64,000 nt of DNA, taken from contig CBDEGT010000002.1 in NCBI GenBank assembly GCA_965237965.1, positions 1,116,001 through 1,180,000 on the forward strand, in the 5' to 3' direction. The stretch is from UBA2988 sp965237965 (lineage in GTDB: Bacteria > Gemmatimonadota > Gemmatimonadetes > Longimicrobiales > Gaopeijiaceae). This document shows positions 18,692 through 28,209 of this stretch, piece after piece. Position 1 is the first letter of the stretch. Each line of letters starts with the position of its first letter. The notes beneath the pieces are model-generated. The model had not been told where the DNA came from. It saw only the letters and a list, made by a program, of their open reading frames with translations, and did no database searches. The position numbers and the translations under genes are program-made.

Positions 18692-19898
18692 GGAAGGTCT
18701 GAACAACCCCATTTTGGGAGGAACGCGATCGGTTGCGGTTCGAAGATCCGGTTACGAAGGCCTATCGGAGCGATGAAGTGTTGGCTGGCGCGCCGGATAA
18801 ACGGTCCGAACCGTCAGGAAGTCGCTTCGATGTGTCCGGCTCCCGCCCTCGCGCGGCCCATGGGCGCATGGGCCCCGCGTTATCCGGTCGCGTAGCGGCC
18901 AGCGATGAGCAGATTCGAGAACCCGAGCAGCAACGCGATGCGCTGCGTGTTCTTCGCCAGTCCCCGGTAGCGCACCTTACCGTACCCGAAGCGCCGCTTC
19001 ACATACAAGAACGGATGCTCCACCTTCGCCCGCACCGATGCCTTGCGCTTCTCGGCCGCCGCCTCGGCGCCGTCCCGATCGAGCAGGCGACGCTTGCCCG
19101 GCTTCATCGCCACCTGCCAGGCGACGCCGCAACCCCTGTTCTCCGGGCGCTTGTCCACACCCTGGTAGCCCGCGTCGCCCCATGCCTCCGTCTCGTCACC
19201 ATGCAGCAGCACGCACGCCTGCGTCACGTCCGCCGCGTTGGCGGCCGTCGTCGCCAAGCTGTGCGCCAGACCCGATTCGGCGTCCACCCCGATATGCGCC
19301 TTCATCCCGAAGTACCACTGGTTTCCCTTCTTCGTCTGGTGCATCTCCGGATCCCGTTCTCCCCTGCGGTTCTTCGTCGACGACGGCGCGTCAATGATGC
19401 TCGCATCCACGATCGTCCCCGTCTTCAACCGATGCCCGAGAGACGCCAGATGCACATTGATCTCCTCGAACAACCCCATCCCCAAGCCCTGCGTCTCCAG
19501 CAGGTGGCGGAAGTTCAGGATCGTCGTCTCGTCCGGCAAAGGACCGCTCAGGCGCAGACCCGCAAAGCGGCGCACCGACTCCACCTCGTAGAGCAGATCC
19601 TCCATGCCCGGATCGCTCAAGTTGTAGAACAGCTGCACACAATGAACCCGCAGCATCACCCCAAGCGGATAGGGGCGGCGGCCACGGCCAGCCTTCGCAT
19701 AGAACGGCTCGATCCGATCCTCCAGCTGTTGCCAGGGAATCAGCCCCTCCATCTTCTCCAGGAAGATCTCCCGGCGCGTCCGCCGCTTCTTCGAATCGTA
19801 CTCCAGTTCCGCAAAAGTCATCTGAAGCTCCATGGCCCGCTCACAGCTCCCCGGTCGTTTCATACCACGAAACTACACCCGTCTTGTTCAGAGCTTCC
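18692..19898 (-). mobile_element. IS5-family element, type C (1207 bp)
   Basis: Ends GGAAGGTCTGAACAAC (plus side) and, as reverse complement, GGAAGCTCTGAACAAGAC. Flanked by CTAG at 18688-18691 and 19899-19902, a 4-bp target duplication. Related to copies A and B but clearly a different subtype. The right CTAG is at the same time the left target copy of IS5 copy B. Confidence 0.9.
18880..19833 (-). CDS. IS5-family transposase, type C
   Basis: About 317 residues from MELQMTFAELEYDSKKRRTR; an upstream in-frame Met at 19863 would add 10 residues. The DDE residues are in TIVDASIIDAPSS, WGDAGYQGVD and VEHPFLYVKRRFGYGK. The ORF is intact and roughly three quarters identical by eye to the copy A/B transposase. 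Confidence 0.93.
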   Translation of the reverse strand: MELQMTFAELEYDSKKRRTRREIFLEKMEGLIPWQQLEDRIEPFYAKAGRGRRPYPLGVMLRVHCVQLFYNLSDPGMEDLLYEVESVRRFAGLRLSGPLPDETTILNFRHLLETQGLGMGLFEEINVHLASLGHRLKTGTIVDASIIDAPSSTKNRRGERDPEMHQTKKGNQWYFGMKAHIGVDAESGLAHSLATTAANAADVTQACVLLHGDETEAWGDAGYQGVDKRPENRGCGVAWQVAMKPGKRRLLDRDGAEAAAEKRKASVRAKVEHPFLYVKRRFGYGKVRYRGLAKNTQRIALLLGFSNLLIAGRYATG

Positions 19899-19902
19899 CT
19901 AG

Positions 19903-21104
19903 GGAAGCTCTGAGCAAGGCCCTTCTGGGGGCGGTGCGAGACGGAGGGAGCCGGTTTCAGCGGTCTTGGGGGCGATGACGGGCTGAAAACGCGCCCAACC
20001 GGCATGTTCTGGCCGATGATCCCCTCGTTGCGCCCCGCGTGGGCGGATGTTTCCCGCGCCGGCCGCTCACGCCGTCGAATAGCGGCCCGCCACAAGCAGG
20101 TTCGCGAAGCCTAGGAGCAGCGCGATCCGTTCCATGTTCTTGGCCAGCCCGCGGTAGCGAACCTTCCGGTAACCGAAGCGGCGCTTCACATACAGGAACG
20201 GGTGCTCCACCTTTGCCCGCACCGAGGCCTTGTCCCGCTCGCGCAGCCACCGAGCCCCGCCCTGCTCCAGGAGCCGCCGCCGCCCCGGTCTCATCGCCAC
20301 ATGCCACTGCACCGGACGGCCTCCCGTGTCCACCCACTTCTCGATCCCCCGGTAGCCCGCGTCCGCCCACACCTCCTCCTCGCCGCCGTGAAGCAACGCC
20401 CCCGCCTCCCGAAGATCGTGCGTGTTCGCCGGCGTCGCCCGCACGCCATGCACCAGTCCCGTCTCCGCGTCCACCCCGATGTGCGCCTTCATCCCGAAGT
20501 GCCACTCGTTGCCCTTCCTCGTCTGATGCATCTCCGGATCCCGCGCCCCCTCCCGGTTCTTCGTCGATGACGGCGCCGCGATGATGCTCGCGTCCACGAT
20601 CGTCCCCGCCCGCACCCGGTAGCCCCGCTCCGCCAGGTGCGCGTTGATCTCCTCGAACAAACCACGCCCCAGCCTGTGCCGCTCCAGCAGGTGCCGAAAG
20701 TTCAGAATCGTCGTCTCGTCCGGCAGCGGACCCGTCAAACGCAGCCCCGCGAACCGCCGCACCGACTCGATCTCGTACAGCATGTCCTCCATCCCCGGGT
20801 CGCTCAGGTTGTAGAACAGCTGCACGCAGTGAATCCTCAGCATCGCCGCCAACGGGTACGGCTGCCGCCCCCGCCCCGCCTTCGGATACAACGGCCGAAT
20901 CCGCGCCTCCAGACGCTCCCACGGAATCAGCGCCTCCATCCGCTCCAGAAACAGCTCCCGCCGCGTCCGCCGCTTCTTCCCCTCGTACTCCACATCCGCG
21001 AACGTCACCTGCTCCATCGTCCGCCTCCCCGATCGTCCCGCTCAGCCCTTGAACTCCCGCCCCGTAAATCTAATGTCCCAGGGACCGACTTATTCAGAGT
21101 ATTC
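19903..21104 (-). mobile_element. IS5-family element, copy B (1202 bp)
   Basis: Same element as 327-1528, inverted. Flanked by CTAG at 19899-19902 and 21105-21108. It inserted into the CTAG that bounds the type C element, giving a tandem array CTAG-IS-CTAG-IS-CTAG. Confidence 0.93.
20067..21017 (-). CDS. IS5-family transposase, copy B
   Basis: 316 residues, intact, nearly identical to the copy at 414-1364 (Lys instead of Asn before VEHPF, the expected family residue). The catalytic residues are as described for copy A. The Asn in copy A is therefore the changed residue. Confidence 0.95.
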   Translation of the reverse strand: MEQVTFADVEYEGKKRRTRRELFLERMEALIPWERLEARIRPLYPKAGRGRQPYPLAAMLRIHCVQLFYNLSDPGMEDMLYEIESVRRFAGLRLTGPLPDETTILNFRHLLERHRLGRGLFEEINAHLAERGYRVRAGTIVDASIIAAPSSTKNREGARDPEMHQTRKGNEWHFGMKAHIGVDAETGLVHGVRATPANTHDLREAGALLHGGEEEVWADAGYRGIEKWVDTGGRPVQWHVAMRPGRRRLLEQGGARWLRERDKASVRAKVEHPFLYVKRRFGYRKVRYRGLAKNMERIALLLGFANLLVAGRYSTA

Positions 21105-21417
21105 CTAGATGCCGCAGTCGGCGACCGCCTCCGGGTCACCTTCCACGGCGATACGCTGTCGGCGGATGTTCAGCTTGTTGCGAAGAAGCGAGTCGATGCG
21201 CTGGATGGCGATCTGCTGTTGGCGGAAGTGACAGGGGTGACGGGACATGGGCAGGAGTTGTTGGCGCGACTGGCAGCTGCCGTCGAGTCAGATCCCACGG
21301 AATTAGCTCGATTCCTGAGACGAAGGGGAGATCCGGAGCTCGGGACCATGTGCCGCCACCGGACACGTCGTCTGCGTTGGAGGCGCAGATCGACAGACTG
21401 GCGAGGCTATTTGAACC

Positions 21418-21515
21418 GTGAGGGTTCCCGGTGACGAGGTATTGCGGACGGTGGTCGATGCCGTGCGCCCGGCATACGAGATCCCTCATGACGATCTCGT
21501 TGGTGAGGTGCTGAT
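21418..21515 (+). pseudogene. Start of a gene coupled to the sigma-like gene, cut by IS3
   Basis: From GTG 21418 the frame reads RVPGDEVLRTVVDAVRPAYE then IPHDDLVGEVL and is cut by the IS3 right end at 21516. The GTG overlaps the stop of the sigma-like gene (GTGA), which implies an operon. Only about 32 residues remain and the family is not identified. The N-terminus resembles those of large proteins that accompany such sigma-like proteins, but this is weak. Confidence 0.5.
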
Positions 21516-21861
21516 TGAATCACCCCGGCTTCTCCGGAGACTTGTTTAGTTGAGTGCCACCAGCCTGGCCGGGGCGCTCAGGTTCCGGTAATACTCCTGC
21601 TCCCTCTCCACTGGGGGAACGTACCCAATGGGTTCGAGCAGACGGTGGTGATTGAACCACCAGACCCACTCGAGCGTGGCGAACTCGACGTCTTCCAGGT
21701 TACGCCAGGGCCCGTTCCGTCGGATCATCTCCGTCTTGAACAGGCCGATGATCGATTCGGCCAACGCGTTGTCGTAGGAATCTCCTTTGCTTCCCACGGA
21801 CGGCTCGATGCCCGCGTCAGCCAGCCGCTCCGTATACCGTATAGAGAGGTATTGGGTGGTT
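21516..21861 (-). mobile_element. IS3-family element, right half
   Basis: Right end TGAATCACCCCGGCTTCTCC on the plus strand, the inverted partner of the left end at 16060. It contains the C-terminal half of orfB and stops where the IS30 end begins at about 21862. Confidence 0.85.
21546..21857 (-). pseudogene. IS3-family OrfB, C-terminal half
   Basis: It reads QYLSIRYTERLADAGIEPSV, then GDSYDNALAESIIGLFKTE with the catalytic Glu, and the usual end (FNHHRLLEPIGYVPPVERE). The frame upstream of QYLS belongs to the IS30 terminus. About 25-30 residues between the two OrfB halves, including the second Asp block (HSDRG), are missing. Confidence 0.88.
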
Positions 21862-23445
21862 TCAAGGGGTCGTCGCAACAGCACCGTGTTGAAGGGGGTT
21901 TTTGCGCCCCCGATTCCACTGGACAATAGATTGGCGAGGGCGACGGGGTCCAGACAGAGGGGGTTCTTGATCTCTCCAATTCCGAGGGAGTCAGAAGCGA
22001 CCGAAGGTCGTGGAAGGCAGGAGATACCGGAGCTGTTGAGAACTCAGCGCAAGGTGGAGGTCCGGTTCAGCGATGTAAGAGATCTTCCAGGGTTTCCGCC
22101 GGGGTTTTCCAACCGAGGGTCTTGCGGGGGCGGCTGTTAAGAGCGGCCGCGACGGCGGCGAGATCGTCAGCGGTATGTTTGCTGAGGTCAGTGCCTTTGG
22201 GGAAGTACTGTCTCAACAAGCCGTTGGTGTTTTCGTTCGTGCCGCGCTGCCACGGGCTCTGTGGGTCGCAGAAGTAGACGGCCAGCCCAGTGTCGATGCG
22301 AAGCTGTGCGTGCTGAGCCATCTCTGCTCCCTGGTCCCACGTCAGAGACCGGCGGAGTTGCTCGGGCAGGGTCGTGATCGACGAAGCGATCGCGTCCCGG
22401 ACGGCTTCGGCGCCGTGCCCAGCCAACGCTGGCCCGTTCTTGGTCCTGGGCTCGTCGTGTCTGTGGAGGCGAGGGAGGTGGAGGAGCATGGTGAACCGGG
22501 AGGTTCGCTCGACCAGCGTTCCGATCGCCGAGCTGCTTAACCCCAGGATTAGGTCGCCTTCCCAGTGCCCAGGAACGGCGCGGTCGTCCGCCTCGGCCGG
22601 TCGCTCGCTGATCATGATCTCGGGGCGAACGAACGTCTTACCCCGTCTGCGGGCGCGAGCTCGAGGCACCCGTAGCGCGCGTCCCGTCCGAAGGCACGCC
22701 GTCAGCTCCCGACGCAGCGCACCGCGTCCCCGAACGTAGAGCGCCTGGTAAATGGCTTCGTGCGATATCCGCCTGTTGGCGATCTGCTCAGGACTCCACG
22801 AGGCCGCCCACCGCCGGTCTTGTCGGCGACCACGGCGACGCCCGACCCAGCGTACATTTGGGCCCGGCACGGCCGCCCCGTCTGGAGCCGCGATCAGGCC
22901 TCCGAGGCGATCCTGCACATACTGCCTCAGTTCGCCGTTCGCAGCGAGTTTGGCAACTTTCGGACGCTTCGCTCGCCGATCGGCATGCCATTGGGCGGTC
23001 GTGGCTCGATACTCGAGGTTTCCACTTCGCGTTGCTGCGTTCCGCCGCAGTTCTCGCGAGATCGTCGACGATGAGCGGCGCAACTGCCGGGCGATCTCAC
23101 GTACGCCACAACCGCGGGCTTGAAGAACCGCAATCTCTTCTCGCTCGACGAACGATAGGTAGCGCCCCGACAGAGGACGAAGACTGAAAGGTGGCATGCC
23201 ACCACATTGGCGAAACCAGCGCGCCCCAACAGCGGGAGACACGCCGGCTGCCACCGCCGACTCCTCGCTCGACAGCCCTCGAGCAACTTCTTCCCAAAAC
23301 CTCTGCCGATGCTCCCGGCGCCCCAACGGGGGACGACCGGGTGAACCCATCGGCGGACGCAAAGCACGATCCGACCGTCGGCGCTTGCTTGCCGCCATCG
23401 CAACTCCTCCTCTTTCCTGAGGTGTTGCGACGACCTCTTGAATTC
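21862..23445 (-). mobile_element. IS30-family element
   Basis: Inverted ends share TTCAAGRGGTCGTCGCAACA (about 21863-21882 and, reversed, 23421-23441). It carries one full transposase. Exact first and last bases are uncertain by 2-3, and no target repeat is evident. One end abuts the interior of an IS3 orfB; the other abuts about 250 bases of unrecognised sequence before the DUF5916 gene. Confidence 0.8.
22067..23398 (-). CDS. IS30-family transposase
   Basis: 443 residues. N-terminal HTH_38 region (SFVEREEIAVLQARGCGVRE, RQLRRSSSTISRELRRNA). DDE core: GHWEGDLILG (Asp), LTWDQGAEM (Asp) and NENTNGLLRQYFPKGTDL (Glu). Full length for the family with a basic N-terminal extension. The ORF is intact. 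A 60-bp decayed piece of a related gene lies at 62437-62496. Confidence 0.93.
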   Translation of the reverse strand: MAASKRRRSDRALRPPMGSPGRPPLGRREHRQRFWEEVARGLSSEESAVAAGVSPAVGARWFRQCGGMPPFSLRPLSGRYLSFVEREEIAVLQARGCGVREIARQLRRSSSTISRELRRNAATRSGNLEYRATTAQWHADRRAKRPKVAKLAANGELRQYVQDRLGGLIAAPDGAAVPGPNVRWVGRRRGRRQDRRWAASWSPEQIANRRISHEAIYQALYVRGRGALRRELTACLRTGRALRVPRARARRRGKTFVRPEIMISERPAEADDRAVPGHWEGDLILGLSSSAIGTLVERTSRFTMLLHLPRLHRHDEPRTKNGPALAGHGAEAVRDAIASSITTLPEQLRRSLTWDQGAEMAQHAQLRIDTGLAVYFCDPQSPWQRGTNENTNGLLRQYFPKGTDLSKHTADDLAAVAAALNSRPRKTLGWKTPAETLEDLLHR

Positions 23446-23694
23446 ACCTACGACATGGTACGTAGTAGAGCGCTCGGCTGACGTAGTCCGAGTGAAACGC
23501 ACTCCCGAACGCGGATGTGGCGGCTACGGGCGGCGTGAGATCAGTACTACACCCGTCGGGGGTGGCACACGGAGCCCTAGCGGTGCTTGGCACGTCCAGG
23601 GTCATCCTGGCATGCCCACTTGGATCCACTATCATGGTCTGCCGAACCGGAGATGGCACATCAAAGATGAACGTCGCTTCCCGCAGCATTCCTC
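23446..23694. other. Interval between IS30 and the DUF5916 gene
   Basis: 249 bases. A minus-strand frame (23444-23719) has protein-like stretches (ATFIFDVPSPVRQTMIVDP) but no recognised family. If the IS30-mediated inversion proposed in the findings is right, the missing 5' part of the sigma-like gene should lie on this side; I could not confirm it. Confidence 0.3.
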
Positions 23695-26233
23695 GTGGCG
23701 GCGCTGCAGGCCTCCCCACAACAGGCCGCGGACCCGCTCGGCCCTCAGCTCACGGCAAGGCACGTAAGCGTCGCACCCGTGATCGACGCGGTGTTAGACG
23801 AGTCACTGTGGGTCGGGATCCCTACTGCAGACGGCTTCCGTCAACGGGAGCCGGCCGAAGGTTCCTTGGCCACAGAGCGAACCGTGGTTCGCATCGCGTA
23901 CGATGATGCCACGCTGTACGTAGCAGCCGAGCTGTTTGACCCTGAGCCGTCTCTCTTACGGGCCACGGAACTCCGCCGGGACGATCCGCTCGAGAGTGAC
24001 GACCGCTTCACGGTGTTGTTCGACACGTTCCACGACAATCGCAACGGTTTCGTCTTCCGCGTGAACGCACTGGGGACCAAGTACGACGCAACCGTTCGGG
24101 ACGAGGGTCGCCTGCGCGCGGACTGGGATGAGCAGTGGGAAGCCGTAGCGCGGGTGACCGAGACCGGTTGGGCCGTAGAGATGGCGATCCCCTTCAAGAT
24201 CCTGCGGTTTCAGGGAGGCGAGGGAGCGCAGGACTGGGGAATCAACTTCGAGCGAGTCATCAAGCGCAAGAACGAGATTGCCCACTGGAGCGGCTGGAGC
24301 CGCGACTACGAATTCACACACGTTTCACAGGCAGGCGTCCTTCCGCCGATTTCTCCAATCCCTTCCGCAGCGGCTCGGATTACTTCGGCTCGGCCGGAGT
24401 CGATCTCAAGTACCGGGTGACGTCCAACTTCACTCTGGACGCGACCGTCAACCCGGACTTTGGCCAGGTCGAGGCCGACCCGTCGGTGATCAACCTCACC
24501 GCGTTCGAAACTCGCTACGAGGAGCGCCGACCCTTCTTCGTCGAGGGCGGCGAGGTGTTTGCTTTCGGATCGGGTGGTCCCACGCTCGTCTATTCCAGGC
24601 GCATCGGCCGGCCGCCCCAGGGAAGCGCCCCGGGTGACGCAATCTACTCTTCCGAGGTTGGGGCGACGACGATCCTCGGTGCGGGAAAGCTGACGGGGAA
24701 GACCGCCAACGGCTGGTCGATGGGCTTCCTCAACGCCGTCACCGGGCGTGAGCGGGCGTCATGGACGGACACCGACCGGATCGAGCAGCGCCACGAGGTG
24801 GAGCCGGCGGCGAACTACTTCGCCGGGCGCGTCAGGCGCGAGCTTCGTTCGGGTCAGACCGTGATCGGCGCGCTGGTCACCGGCGTGAACCGCGGCCTCG
24901 GCGGGAGTCCGCTGGAGTCGGACCTCCACGCGAGCGCTTTCTCCGGCGGCATCGATCTCTTGAACGAGTGGGACAACCGCACGTGGTCGCTCGAGGCACA
25001 CCTCTCGCCCAGCCGTGTGTCGGGTAGCAGGGAGGCCATGATCTCCACGCAGCGCGCCTCGAGTCGGTACTTCCAGCGCCCGGAGGCCTTCCGTGTCGAC
25101 TCGGCGGCAACCTCGCTGGACGGCTACTCGGCGTACGCAGCGCTCGAGAAGCAGGCCGGCCTGTATCGGGGATGAAGGTGGAGGGCTCCGCGGTCAGCCC
25201 CGGGTACGAGGTCAACGATCTGGGTTTCCAGACCGACGCCGGACGCAGGACGGCGAGCGTGAGTGGCGGCATCGAGTACACCAGGCCGGGTCCCCACTTC
25301 CGCAACTGGAGTATCAGCGCGAGTGGCTCGTACTTCTGGAACTACCAGGGTGACCGGATCGGCAACGAGCTCGGGTTGAACGGGCGGGCCCAGTTCCTGA
25401 ACCTGTCGGGGGCGGGACTGAGCCTCAATCTGCGGCCCGAGGCGGTGGACGACCGGCTGACGCGCGGAGGTCCGCTGGCGCTGAGCCCGATGTCCTATTC
25501 CGGCTCCATCAACTACGGAACCGATCGCCGGACGCTCTTTTCGGGGGGTGCGCGGATGTCGCTCGGCGGCGACCGCGCCGGCGGGTGGGACTTCGACGCC
25601 AGCCTGAATGCAGCGTGGAGGAGCTCGGTGAACACCGAACTGAGCTTGGAACCCAGGCTCCGGCGCAGCTATGCGACCGCCCAGTATCTCTCGACCGTGA
25701 CCGACGCCACCGCGGACCGCACCTTCGGCCGCCGCTATCTCTTCGCGGGACTTCACCAGACGACGGTCTCCCTCACCGCGCGGTTGAACGCACTTTTCAC
25801 TCCGAACGTCAGCCTGGAGCTCTACCTGGAGCCGTTCCTGTCGAGCGGGCGATACGAGCGCCCGAAGGAGCTCGCGGCGCCCCGTACGTTCGAGTTCAAC
25901 GAATACGGGTCGGACGTGGGAACGATGAGCCGCACCGCCAACGGGGGATACCGCATCGACCCCGACGGAGCGGGACCGGTCACGTCCTTCGACGTGAGCA
26001 ACAAGAACTTCAACTTCCGGACGCTCCAGGCTAACGCCGTCTTCAGATGGGAGTGGCGTCCGGGATCGACCCTCTTCTTGGTCTGGCAGCAGAGCCGGTC
26101 CGCGCGGCTGCTCCCGACATCCGCGGACGATCGAGTGGGCGACTTCGATTTCGGTCACGATGCCCGGGAGCTCTTCAAGATCCATCCCGACAACGTCTTC
26201 CAGATCAAGGTGAACTACTGGCTGAACCCCTGA
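23695..26233 (+). pseudogene. DUF5916 protein (carbohydrate-binding domain plus beta-barrel), two frameshifts
   Basis: Large outer-surface protein. The first part holds a CBM9-like domain (VIDAVLDESLW; VVRIAYDDATLYVAAELFDP). The middle (DATVNPDFGQVEADPSVINL; FFVEGGEVF) and C-terminus (DFGHDARELFKIHPDNVFQI) are typical of DUF5916. The frame changes near 24345 (before DFSNPFRSGSDYFG) and again near 25165 (LYRG to MKVEGSAVSPGYEVNDLGFQ). Total about 840 residues. A hydrophobic signal-like stretch (LPAAFLVAALQAS) precedes GTG 23695 but has no good start, so the 5' end is also damaged. Frameshifts could be real or assembly errors. Confidence 0.82.
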
Positions 26234-26250
26234 GGGAAGATCTGCCCGCT

Positions 26251-26478
26251 TCAGGGGCCACCTGGCCCCTCGAACGCACCGAGTTGCTCCATCATGGCCA
26301 TGGTATCCGTTACGCCCCAATGCTCACCGCACTTCCCGTCACGGAGGCGAATAAGGTCCATCGTTTGAACCTGAATTCGCCTGTTGCTCGCCGGAATCCC
26401 CATGAACTCCCCCCGATGCGTGCCGGACATCGTGACCCTGGCGCAGACCAAGTCACCTTCGGAGATCTGCGTCATCCC
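26251..26478 (-). pseudogene. SnoaL-like ester cyclase, C-terminal fragment
   Basis: The frame reads QISEGDLVCARVTMSGTHRG, EFMGIPASNRRIQVQTMDLI and GKCGEHWGVTDTMAMMEQLG, the C-terminal half of the SnoaL/polyketide-cyclase fold. The usual first half is missing; the frame upstream is unrelated although open to 26676. Convergent with the DUF5916 gene (18 bases apart). Confidence 0.65.
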
Positions 26479-26986
26479 TCCAGTTCCTCCGCCCAGAAGA
26501 AGTCGACTTCTTGGTGGCCTCGTGGCACTTTCGACTGGCCCAGTCCAGTGGCCGATCTGGGCGATCTGGGTACTGCAAGTCTTCTCGTTCTCGATCGTGG
26601 TGTTGTCGATATGGTGGCTTAAGGACCTGGCAGCTCTGACGGGGGTGCGCCGGAAGTGCAGCCGGCTGCCCTTCACGCGGAGCCAATTGTCCCGATCGTT
26701 GCGAGGGACGATCGAGAGAGCTGTGGAGAGTCCTCGGGCGTAGAGTGGAGAAGTTCCTCCTCCCTATGTCCAGAGACGGAGATCCCACGCCAAGATGATG
26801 GAGCTGAGTCATATTCCCATCGCGGCAGCCGGCCTCATGCTTGACGGTCCCCGAGGGCGGGGATATCGTGGCGCCCCACGCCCTCGTCGGCCGCGCGGCA
26901 CTGGTTACGCGTCCCACGTAGAGTTGACTAGGCGGGCGAAAGGGAGAGCCCTCTGGCTTTCCGGTCAACCAACAGGAGGTGGACCC
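26479..26986. other. No gene recognised
   Basis: About 500 bases with only shadow frames. The last 15 bases carry a strong ribosome site (AGGAGGTGG) for the next gene. No repeat or RNA motif seen. Confidence 0.5.
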
Positions 26987-27637
26987 ATGCGTGCTCAAGT
27001 CATCACAGTGACGCTACCGCTGGCGGCCCTGGTGGGCGCCGGCAGCCTGACGGCCCAGGTGGCTGCTCCTGCCGAGAACCCCCACATCGGGCACGTGACA
27101 ACGTCGTTCCGGGATACGCCCGATCAGCAGGGCTTCCTGCCGGTGGCGATCGCCGATGCCCAGACGGCGGCACAGCACGCCGGGTTTGGAATGCGGGACC
27201 TCGCCAGCTTGGAGGGGATGAAGCGACACGGCGGGCATGTGCTTCATGCGGTGGATCCTTCTCAAATCGAGCAGGGGCCGGGTTCGGGCTACGGGGTGAA
27301 GAAGGCGGCTGAGAACGTGGCGGCCCACATCGAGATGGCGGCCAAGGTCGAGGGCGCTCCGCAGGGCGTCATCACGCATTCCGTCCACGTCGCCACGTCG
27401 TCGCGCAACACCGCCAAGCGAGCAGAGGAGATAGCGGCGCTGGCCAAACAGGTCCAGGCAGCCGGTGCCGCTGAGGAGGCGAGGCCCTTGTTCGAAGAGC
27501 TCAACGAGAAGGTCTCGCAGCTACTCGCTGGCGTCGACGCCAACGCCGACGGCCGTGTGGGTTGGCAGGAGGGAGAGGGCGGTCTCGACACGGTACAGCA
27601 GCACATGAACCTCATGCTGAGGAGCATCGGCAGATAG
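26987..27637 (+). CDS. Secreted small protein with an EF-hand-like loop
   Basis: 216 residues from ATG 26987, preceded by AGGAGGTGGACCC. Signal peptide MRAQVITVTLPLAALVGAGS with a likely cut after LTAQVA. The middle is helical and His-rich (HAGFGMRDLASLEGMKRHGG; VKKAAENVAAHIEMA). Near the C-terminus DANADGRVGWQEGEGG is a calcium-binding EF-hand loop. Family unknown. Probably periplasmic. One of few intact genes in this region. Confidence 0.75.
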   Translation: MRAQVITVTLPLAALVGAGSLTAQVAAPAENPHIGHVTTSFRDTPDQQGFLPVAIADAQTAAQHAGFGMRDLASLEGMKRHGGHVLHAVDPSQIEQGPGSGYGVKKAAENVAAHIEMAAKVEGAPQGVITHSVHVATSSRNTAKRAEEIAALAKQVQAAGAAEEARPLFEELNEKVSQLLAGVDANADGRVGWQEGEGGLDTVQQHMNLMLRSIGR

Positions 27638-27801
27638 GGGTGAGCCGCGCCGCGCCGGACCTGCCGGTCGCACTACGGGATGTGCCACGATTAGTAAAGC
27701 CTGCAACGGAGCGAGATCTCTGGGAAACAGTCGAGAAGTTCAGAGCCTCTCCACCTTGACCCCACTCGTGACCAGCAAGGAGCTCGGGCTGCCTGCCGAT
27801 G

Positions 27802-27933
27802 ATGGGCTATCCGAAAGGCCAGCTCGTCGGTATGCCGGCTATAGACCTGGTCCACCCCGATGATAGGGACCGAGCCGAGGCTCGCATCCGGGCCGTCATG
27901 GAAGGGGCAAGTCACTGCGCCTGCTCGGCATGA
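27802..27933 (+). pseudogene. PAS-domain fragment
   Basis: The frame reads MGYPKGQLVGMPAIDLVHPD then DRDRAEARIRAVMEG, the core of a PAS sensor domain (LGY...LVHPDDR...I.AV), and stops at TGA 27931-27933. Flanking parts do not continue the domain. A relic of a sensor kinase or cyclase gene. Confidence 0.6.
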
Positions 27934-28008
27934 GAGAGCGGGCGGCGGCCGTTGCCATCGGACTGTTCTCCGTGGCCAAGTAAGTACGTGGCTAACAAAA
28001 GTCACCAG

Positions 28009-28133
28009 ATGTACGACGCGAGCCCGGACAATCAGCGATTCGTGATGCTGAGGAGAGTTGACGAGAGTACGAGCACCGAAGTCGTCCTGCTGTGAACTGG
28101 TTCGAGGAGCTGAAGCGGCTGGAGCCGAATTAG
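28009..28133 (+). pseudogene. Kinase WD40-like C-terminal shard, frameshifted
   Basis: The frame MYDASPDNQRFVMLRRVDES runs to TEVVLL and then needs a one-base shift to continue NWFEELKRLEPN to TAG at 28131-28133. YDxSPDxQRF is the hallmark of WD40/TolB-like repeats at the end of local kinases. Same ending as at 9327-9389. Confidence 0.6.
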
Positions 28134-28209
28134 GCGCTGCGGAAGCCGCGACGGGAATCATGCTCGCAGAGAACCTTAGGCGACATGTTCTTGAGATTGG
28201 ACATGAGCA

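Larger units (their letters stand above)
17005..21421 (+). pseudogene. Sigma-70 region 4-like multi-HTH protein, split by two IS5 elements
   Basis: Reading from the IS3 joint, the frame gives ATRLERSAPDVRRRLVGPLT with no start, so the N-terminus is lost. Around residue 175 there is a sigma-70 region-4 helix-turn-helix (LQDIASEFGVSRERIRQIEA). Later parts (SLMRLRGSPLSPDELLADLG; SLPIDELATRLPAAWGIAEN) look like HARE-type winged helices. At CTAG 18688-18691 two IS5 elements interrupt it. It resumes at 21109 in frame (AEALDAAVGDRLRVTF). Near 21340 a one-base shift moves coding to the frame ending LEAQIDRLARLFEP, whose TGA (21419-21421) overlaps the next gene's GTG. Proteins like this occur beside DNA-processing and defence genes; the role here is unproven. 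Confidence 0.75.

Noticed and set aside
21863..22020. Continuation of the sigma-like gene N-terminus through the IS30 end (a frame ending FNTVLLRRPLE)
   Set aside because: These codons are the IS30 terminal inverted repeat read as protein, so the apparent continuity is chance.
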